This document shows positions 57,536-64,000 of a stretch of 64,000 bases of DNA, piece by piece (position 1 is the stretch's first letter; every line of letters starts with the position of its first letter). The stretch spans positions 806,001 to 870,000 of the forward strand of contig NBBA01000011.1 of the NCBI GenBank assembly GCA_002794785.1, in the 5' to 3' direction. The DNA comes from Coniferiporia sulphurascens. Lineage: Eukaryota; Basidiomycota; Agaricomycetes; Hymenochaetales; Hymenochaetaceae. The position numbers were made by a program, and so were the translations under genes. The notes below the pieces were generated by a model. That model ran no database searches and had not been told where the DNA came from. It worked only from the letters and a program-made list of their open reading frames with translations.

Positions 57536-57879
57536 AAACCAACTCCCATTCCCTCAGGTGGAAAGTTGTTTGTATCAATCATTCCGTGCTTAATGGAACT
57601 ACTTGTGTACTTTGGCTTACTCATTTTCCGTCGAGTTGCGTACTTGAAGTACCAGTTCCACCGATCGCTAGAAACTCGCCAATTTACGTCTCCGAACACT
57701 CCATTAAGATGTCCCGTCTTTTCTTTTTCTTCAAAATTGGCTCGAGCTATGCGGTACACACATACACAAGGCAAACATTAATGTAAAGTCTAGTTGTCTT
57801 TATGACATAGCGCTCCAATTGCGCATTGCTCTCGTTATTTTTTACTTGAAAGGGCGGCTACGTTTATTGGGGTGCAGTC

Positions 57880-58085
57880 TCCGACCCTTTTGTGTAGACC
57901 TTTTTGTCGAAGGTTGAGAACTTGCTTATCTTGCTTATGGATCAAGAATGGATTAACAGTTGTGAGTCCGCCACTGGCCCGGGAATACGATGTCAAAAGT
58001 TCTGTGTTCGCACAATCGTAGGCATTGTAGAGTAATGTCAACTTAAAATAAACGACTAGTGTATCCATGTACGCTTGAGACAAAG
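57880..58085 (+). pseudogene. Decayed duplicate of the F-box gene 3' end
   Basis: This segment repeats the end of the F-box gene. CTTGCTTATGGA occurs at 57394-57405 and again at 57930-57941. The bases before it (GTGTGGATTTTTT versus GTGTAGACCTTTTT) and after it (donor-like GTAAGTCTGCC versus GTGAGTCCGCC) match. The last codons (CTATGTATCCTTGA versus CCATGTACGCTTGA) fall at nearly the same distance. It has stops and no upstream body. Confidence 0.65.
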
Positions 58086-58300
58086 TAACTGTTTTACGTG
58101 GACGCGACGAAATTTTGTGCGGTACCAAGTCTAACGATTTGGCCGAGGTTCAATACTATCAGTATATAAATGGCAAGCAAATCATCCAGTAAGGGAATGA
58201 GCTTTCGAGCGTCTGGTAACGCGTTCGCACGCTTCTCCAAGTACCAGTACTCTCGAAACTTTCGTACAAGTGTGCCGCAGGACGCCCGAGGTGGACGACG

Positions 58301-61073
58301 ATGACGGACGCCGCGTTCAAGGACGTTCCGGAGCTCTTTGAGGTCAGATCATTTTGGCTTTTGCAAAGAAGTTCTCCTTAGAAATAAACAGAGTGAGCTT
58401 GGTGAAGTTCTAACGGCGCGTACAGAAGCGTTAGGTACGTGTCGTATTCCTTGACCGGAGCGCGGCATAAGTAACGCAACTTTTGTAGCCTCGTTTCGTG
58501 AACTTGGACCTCCGGATCTCTGTCATGTCGTAAAAAGCACGGGTAGAAGTGGCCAAAAAGATGTGGGTTATCGCTGTTTGCTGGTACCCGTTTATCTAAT
58601 GTCGCTGCCAGCTCGGTTCGTATCACTACGTGTCCGGCGTGGATGCATCTTCCTCAGCATCGCTGGCGGCGTACATAAACTCTCTCACATACTCCATTGA
58701 CGACAATTCTACTTGGTACTCGAAGAGTACGGCTTGGAAAGTTCGCAACGGCTGTTACTGGTGTGTTCATTTGTACATGGGCCTCAGGTCCTGCCGCTAA
58801 TGAGTGCCCCCTTCTAGCTGCTTTAACGCGTTTTCACGCGTCGATGTGCGTGTCGATGTCAAAATTCCTGGGGGTGTGCTAGCGTATGTAATTGATTTGC
58901 GAGGGGAAAGGTGTGCCAAATCTACGTCGAACTTTCATATCCTGGCGCTGATAGCTGCGGAGACACGACGCAACACCTGAGCTATGGCAAGAGACTTATC
59001 TCTCTGCATTACTGCGCGCGATTCTCTATGGCGATGACCCTACCTATTGGCTCGAGGCGTACAGGAGGTTAGATCCTATCACAACTCGAGAAGGGGAGGT
59101 CAGGTTCTTGGAGGCTGCCGAGGCGTTGTTCTCACAAGGTGCGTTGCTCTAGCATTTGCGGCCTTAAACAACTTCATGGCGATCATTAGGCTGGCAGGTC
59201 GGCTCGGACCCCGAAATCCAAGTTGCGAGTGTCGTGTCGAATCATCTGACGGCTGGTATCATGAAGTACTTTGGTCTGAGCTTCCGGTTCCAGCAAGCAG
59301 CGAATCTCTTCGAGAAGGTTTCTGTACGTGAACCAGAAGTAGCCGCACTGCTTGCTCGGAGTTACGTTGGAATGAGTGAGTGTTTTTACAATGTACCTTC
59401 GGAGGCGCATCCTTCTGAACATTTGAGGACAGATGAGGAGGTCAAGGCCGTACAGATCATGGCGACCGCTCTCCGTGAAAATCCTCAAGCGTATACTATC
59501 TTACATGCACAATGCGATTTCCTTCGTTCAAAAGGCAAACATGAATGGGCACTGAAGCTGGCGCGCCAGGCGGTCAACTGTGCACCCAGCGAATTCGTAA
59601 CTTGGGAAAAGCTAACAATCGTGTATACCGAACTTGGACAATACGAATCGGTATGTGAACACAGTGTCCTCACAGCCGGTGGCTCACATATACTTTTTGC
59701 AGGCTCTCCTGACGTTGAATTCGTGTCCAATGTTTACATACAACGGACGCGACGCGCACCGCAATATTACGCCCAGTCGAATCAACCTGCCCTACAAGCC
59801 TGCCATCGCGGACATCCTGCCAGAACGGCTTAAAACGGAGGACGACGAGGCTGACACGGCGCTGCAGCGGTTACCCGCGCCAGGTCTAAAAGGCACGTGG
59901 GCGCGCGCATACGCGCTGCTCACAAAGCTTGTATCAAAGATTGGGTGGGACGAGCTGTTGAGAACGCGCAGCGCGGTGTTCGTCATGGAGGAAGAATACC
60001 GTATGCAAAAGGCACAGGTAGAGGTGCGTTCTAACCCTGCGGTCCACGAGGATGGATCCTTGGCGCCATCAGCGAAGACGTCCCCAGTTGCGGCAGACGA
60101 TGATGCATCGACGAGGGGAGTTGTATCGCCTGCGTCGGAGGGGGCTCACGCTACTCAGTCAGACCTGAACGTCAACGAGATTCCGACGATCAAAATCTCG
60201 ACAGAATCAGATCGCGAGCGCGAGCACGCAAACCTGCGCGAGGCCGGTGTCGCACTGAACGGGGACAGCTCGAACGGCGACGAGAAGGCTGCAGAGGCAC
60301 ATGCGCATGGGCTAGAACGACCCGTGCAGGCGGCGAGCGGGGAGAATGGGAAGAGCGGCGAGGAGGGCGACGCAAGCAACGGGTCAGGAGCGGGCGCGAA
60401 CACGCAGGACGGGTTCTCGTTCAGTAACAAGCGCTTGTGCGAGCGGTGGCTGGATAACCTATTCATGGTATTGTACGAGGACTTGCGAATCTGGACAATC
60501 TTCCGTGCGGAGGTTGCGCACTTCAAGACTCAGCACGTCGCGTACCGCAAGACAGGGTTGGAGTGGGAGATCCTTGGCGAGCTTGGGCAGCGGCTGCATC
60601 ATAAAGAAGATGCGAAGGAGGCATTCCAGCGGTGCCTTGATTCGCAACGCTACTCGGTCAAGCCCTGGCAGAAGTTAATGGAGATATACGCCGAGGAAGG
60701 GGACCTGCAGCGTACGTTGCAGACTGCGATTAGGGTTGCCGCGTATCAACACAAGTAAGTGTCCACGTCTGATTAGATTTAAAAAAAGGATTGATGGAAC
60801 GCATCTTCCTTCAAATAATCTCAATGAATTTAGCGAGTTTGCCGAGGCATCAGTGAGTGCAAGGTGTGATTGACGTCTGGCATAATTGATCCTGACTTTT
60901 TACAGTTCCCAACCTCCATTGCCCACCAACTCTTCAAACTCGGACAGATCCACGGCCACGCGAAGATATCGTACACACTTCTGAGCATGGGTCTTCCTGA
61001 ACCTATACTGAAGATGATGGAAAGCTATCTCAACTATGGACAGGTGTTTCAAGTAGAGGGGTACGACTTCTGA
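58301..61073 (+). CDS. ChAPs family exomer subunit (Bud7/Bch1 type)
   Basis: ChAPs proteins bind Chs5 and Arf1 at the trans-Golgi and export cargo such as chitin synthase to the cell surface. The short first exon, MTDAAFKDVPELFE, is followed by ELGEVLTARTEAL, RELGPPDLCHVVKSTGR, YHYVSGVDASSSASLAAYIN, and a long central part with LWQETYLSALLRAILYG. Helical TPR-like repeats follow: KVSVREPEVAALLARSYVGM and KLARQAVNCAPSEFVTW. After a variable acidic linker (about 60000-60410) the conserved C-terminal block reads DGFSFSNKRLCERWLDNLF, FKTQHVAYRKTGLEWEILG and finally GHAKISYTLLSMGLPEPIL, ending QVEGYDF. It matches the family throughout and has multiple introns. Together with Sec5 it places two polarised-secretion genes in the window. 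Confidence 0.95.
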
Positions 61074-61256
61074 CGAGACTGCCTACGGGACCGATTATGT
61101 TTCTTGTACATAGTTATTTTTACCCTAACATATCCGTTCCGTCTAACGATTACAAGCAAAATAAGGGAGGATCAGAACGGATTAACAATGTGAAGTGTGA
61201 AAGAAGGGGAGTAAGAAGCGGGTGACGACGGGAAGTCACATGTTATAATATTGGTG

Positions 61257-61264
61257 TGACGTCA
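61257..61264. promoter_or_regulatory. CRE palindrome TGACGTCA
   Basis: A perfect CRE about 95 bases before the ATG at 61357, a typical site for ATF/CREB-type bZIP factors. The downstream gene is the likely target. Confidence 0.45.
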
Positions 61265-61356
61265 CGCGCGCACGGCCTCTCTACTTGCCGAGTCCGAGTC
61301 AGGCAAACCGAAATTCGACGACCCCGACCCTCGACTAAACGATTCCAGCGCTCATC

Positions 61357-62668
61357 ATGAATAACGGCACACTTATCCAGGTATACGAGGCTGAAGAGGA
61401 GCGCATCATCAATGTTCTTTCCCGCAAGCTCGAGCAGGTGGGTCTACTCGAGTAAGAGTCCAGTACTCGTCGTAATAATTATGAGCAGCTGAGGGAAGAG
61501 AAGATCAGTCTCGAGCGCACACACGAAGAGGAGTCCGAAGCGCATGTGAATCGTCTTGCACGTGAACTCGCCGTCCTCCGTCTCTGGCAACATCAACAGG
61601 CGCAGGCGCAGGGGATTGGGGGTGCGAACAACGTTGCCGCCCATGGTGCCACGGATGCTCTGGGCTACGACGAGGGTCCCAGTTCCTTGACCACGGGAAA
61701 TTCGGCGCCGTACATTCACCCTCCAGGTATAATTGACCCGAGCACGGAGGTGTTGCTCTCTGCACTCAAGAAGGAAAACGAGAGTCTGCGCAGCAGACTC
61801 GTTGCAGCCGAGCGCGACTACGTCCGTGTAACGCGCCTGAACGAAGTCTACCGCGAGGAGTTAATCGAGCACCGGAGGCGGGTACGTATTCTACTCGTGT
61901 CCGCAGCTACCGCAAGAGACTGACGTACGCTGCACGTAGCTCGGCATATCCGTTGACAACTTGATCGGCCTGTCGTCCGCAGCTGACTCGTACTCGCAGC
62001 CGACACATCGACGGACGTCCTCGACGGCCTCGTCCTCACCAACAGCGTCGATGGTCGCATTACATACGCTGCAGGTGCGTCCATCGTCGACGACGCACAG
62101 CATGCCCATCCCGCGGCAGACGTCGCAGATGCGCCGTGCACATGCGCATGCCACCAGCTCCTCGATATCCGAGACGCCGCTCAGCCGCTCTCCGTCGTCC
62201 GCGGAATCGCCGTACCTCTCACCCGTGCTGTCTGCATTGCCAGAGAGTTATGTGAGTAATGCGACGAATTTGACGACCCCGCCGTCGTCAGCATCACTGC
62301 AGTCAAATCCTCCGGCGCCGTATCCGCTCCCACCGCCAGCGCTTTCGTACCCGTCCGTCCCTCCGCCATCACTGTCATCGTCTTTAGGCTCGCCTGTGGT
62401 TTCAACGCACATGCGCGACGTAGCGTCTTCTCCTGTCGAAACCGTCAGCCGGTGGGGCTCTCAGCACTATGGTAACGACCGGCGCATGGCCGACTCTGGG
62501 GGTCTGGCAGGTCATAGTCGGCGCACAAGCGTCGAGCGCGGGGCTCGCATCGCGGAGACAGGGTCTCTCCTGCGGAGCCGCGCCGGGAGCACGGGGTCTG
62601 TGGCACAAGCTGCGAACACGAGCGACCTCGGCGTATTTATACCGTCTCTGGACGAAACCCTCGAGTGA
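61357..62668 (+). CDS. Coiled-coil protein, unknown function
   Basis: Three exons (61357-61437, 61489-61881, 61940-62668) give 400 residues. The first ~160 residues are helical: YEAEEERIINVLSRKLEQL, then EEESEAHVNRLARELAVLR and a second coiled coil STEVLLSALKKENESLRSRL to RVTRLNEVYREELIEHRRR. The block RLNEVYREELIEHRRRLGIS then VDNLIGL looks strongly conserved in basidiomycetes. The rest is serine/proline-rich and disordered with many possible phosphorylation sites (RRTSSTASSSPTAS). There are no catalytic motifs or membrane segments. It may be a scaffold or transport adaptor, but the function is unknown. Confidence 0.85.
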
Positions 62669-63192
62669 TCTCGACCCGAATATCCTTTGGCGCCCGCATG
62701 CCAGCGTGCGGGGGGCGGGCATCTGAACGCTATCAGCACACCGAGTCACGTCCGCGCATCTTAGCTTAGGGGCGCTCCGATTCTGTACAATATTTTTTAC
62801 GAACTAGCATAGCATCGCATGGGATGTAATATACGCGTACATCGCACGATATTTCACTAGGCGGGTGGGCGGGTGCCGACGTCGATCGTTTCCGAATTTG
62901 CCAAATCTAACCTGCGCCTGTAAGCATGGTACGTACTGCCTCGTTTCTGTGCGTTTAATTTTTCCTTTGTTTCTATTTTTTATTTGTTTTTTTTTCCTTG
63001 AACTTATCTTTCGTACTGTTCCCTGCTTTGGGGGACAATAGGGGGACACCCAAGGCGGCAATGTGGGTGACCGGGGTCTATCACGCGTCGGGGCCGGCAA
63101 CACGCGGTCACGCTTTTGGAAACGCGCGTTATATGACTCCGCGCGTATAAAAGGGGCGAGGCAGACACGACACCCCGTGAATCGGTAATACA
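62669..63192. other. Intergenic, promoter of the last gene
   Basis: Pyrimidine-rich plus strand (TTTTT runs about 62955-63000). The right end carries a TATA box. No gene is seen. Confidence 0.5.
63146..63152 (+). promoter_or_regulatory. TATA box of the terminal gene
   Basis: TATAAAA, 40 bases before the ATG at 63193, supporting that start. Confidence 0.6.
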
Positions 63193-64000
63193 ATGCCCTT
63201 CCAGTACCCGTACATTGAGCACTACTCACCCTCGCCTGTCTCCCCGCTCAACACGTTCGCAACACATCCGCTCTCTCCATGGGACGCACAGTCCGACAGC
63301 GCTAACCCATGCAACAACACGCAGCTCGCCGCCCCCACGCTGTACGATCAGAATACCGCGGCTCAGCAACAGTGCCAGATAGCCCAACAGCAAGAGTCTG
63401 AGACGACCCATCCGTTCACAACGGCACAGACGCCGACGGACGCAACTCCAGCACCGACATATGAGCCGCCACGAGTGATACAGCTCGTTGAGCGCCCGCG
63501 ACGGCGCCCTCGTCAGCAGCCTGCTCCGAGTCAGTCTCAACCTCAAACGCAAGCGCAGAATCAGCCCCAGATCCTCTCTCAGCCTCAAGATCAACCTCAA
63601 GTCCAGCAACAGTCACACACTACCTCAAATTTGAGTGCCCCAGCACACAGTCCTATAGAACAACAACAACAGACTTCTTCGACGGTGCATTCTCCGGAAC
63701 AGTGGTTTGACTTGCATGAACTTGCAAAGGGAAAGAGTGACAAGAACCAGAGGCCTGCAACAGCCACCGCGCGCGCCCAGGCGCGGCTCGCTGCACACCC
63801 CTATCGTCGTTCTGTTTCTGGCCCTGGGTCTATCGGAGTAAATACCAACATCAAAAAGCAGGCTCAAGTCTCCCGGAATATCGTCATGGCTGGTGGTGTT
63901 ATTCCTAGGTGCGTCCCGCAATTTATTGCATTTTTTCCGGCTGCCCTAACTGCACAATGCCCCGTGCCCTATCTGCAACCAAACTCTCACAAACACGAAG
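63193..64000 (+). CDS. Glutamine/proline-rich protein (5' part)
   Basis: The first exon is open from ATG 63193 (MPFQYPYIEHYSPSPVSPLN) to a donor GTGCGT at 63909; the gene runs out of the window. Its 238 residues are low complexity, with glutamine-rich tracts (QPQTQAQNQPQILSQPQDQP), a basic patch VERPRRRPRQQ, and near the end the more ordered EQWFDLHELAKG and IGVNTNIKKQAQVSRNIVM. This composition is typical of fungal transcriptional regulators, but no DNA-binding domain is inside the window, so the function stays open. Confidence 0.7.
   Translation, partial: MPFQYPYIEHYSPSPVSPLNTFATHPLSPWDAQSDSANPCNNTQLAAPTLYDQNTAAQQQCQIAQQQESETTHPFTTAQTPTDATPAPTYEPPRVIQLVERPRRRPRQQPAPSQSQPQTQAQNQPQILSQPQDQPQVQQQSHTTSNLSAPAHSPIEQQQQTSSTVHSPEQWFDLHELAKGKSDKNQRPATATARAQARLAAHPYRRSVSGPGSIGVNTNIKKQAQVSRNIVMAGGVIPRCVPQFIAFFPAALTAQCPVPYLQPNSHKHE

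Noticed and set aside
1..64000. CRISPR arrays, rRNA, operons or phage genes
   Set aside because: No regular spaced repeats, no rRNA-like blocks, and introns throughout. The DNA is nuclear eukaryotic.

Overview
The window is nuclear DNA from a filamentous basidiomycete fungus, most likely an Agaricomycete. Evidence: nearly every gene is split by GT-AG introns of about 45-70 bases, often with CTAAC/CTGAC-like branch sites. Coding exons are GC-rich in the third codon position. The family set is typical of mushrooms: a WOPR regulator, an exomer (ChAPs) subunit, expanded TKL kinases, a mushroom-type F-box protein, a pepsin-like secreted protease, and berberine-bridge-type and alcohol dehydrogenases. 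A nuclear tRNA-Ala is also present. There are no operons, phage features or CRISPR features.

Layout, left to right. 1-1083: 3' part of an FAD-linked (BBE-type) oxidase. 1779-3684 (-): serine hydroxymethyltransferase with a possible mitochondrial/cytosolic double start. 5464-8423 (-): the most interesting gene, an MLKL-like protein with an N-terminal helical bundle followed by a degenerate kinase domain. 10427-14128 (-): exocyst subunit Sec5. 14386-16898 (+): two tandem TKL-type kinases of the non-RD kind, followed by a broken third copy at 17037-17267. 18106-19662 (+): zinc polyol/alcohol dehydrogenase. 21066-23246 (-): WOPR-domain (Gti1/Pac2/Wor1-type) transcription factor, with more than 5 kb of gene-free DNA upstream. 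28623-31374 (-) and 31556-31908 (+): a divergent pair of mitochondrial genes, DNAJC11-like and MDM35. 32718-35634 (-): peroxisomal ABCD half-transporter. 36181-37803 (-): large single-exon disordered protein. 40103-41460 (+): aspartic protease. 41924-43542 (+): a 12-exon short-chain dehydrogenase. 43908-44866 (-): protein-L-isoaspartate methyltransferase. 46474-48067 and 50520-52012 (+): tandem NADP-type alcohol dehydrogenases. 53084-53156 (-): tRNA-Ala(UGC). 54011-55161 (-): eIF3g. 55373-57535 (+): F-box protein with a decayed duplicate of its 3' end downstream. 58301-61073 (+): ChAPs exomer subunit. 61357-62668 (+): coiled-coil protein. 63193 to the end (+): 5' part of a glutamine-rich protein.

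Most genes are housekeeping: one-carbon metabolism, exocytosis, Golgi sorting, translation, mitochondria and peroxisomes. They are interspersed with accessory families: oxidoreductase duplications, TKL kinases, the MLKL-like gene and the F-box gene. Splicing was reconstructed by hand. Where exon sums are stated, they are divisible by three and give family-like lengths. Three introns appear to use GC-AG splice sites with the strong donor GCAAGT.
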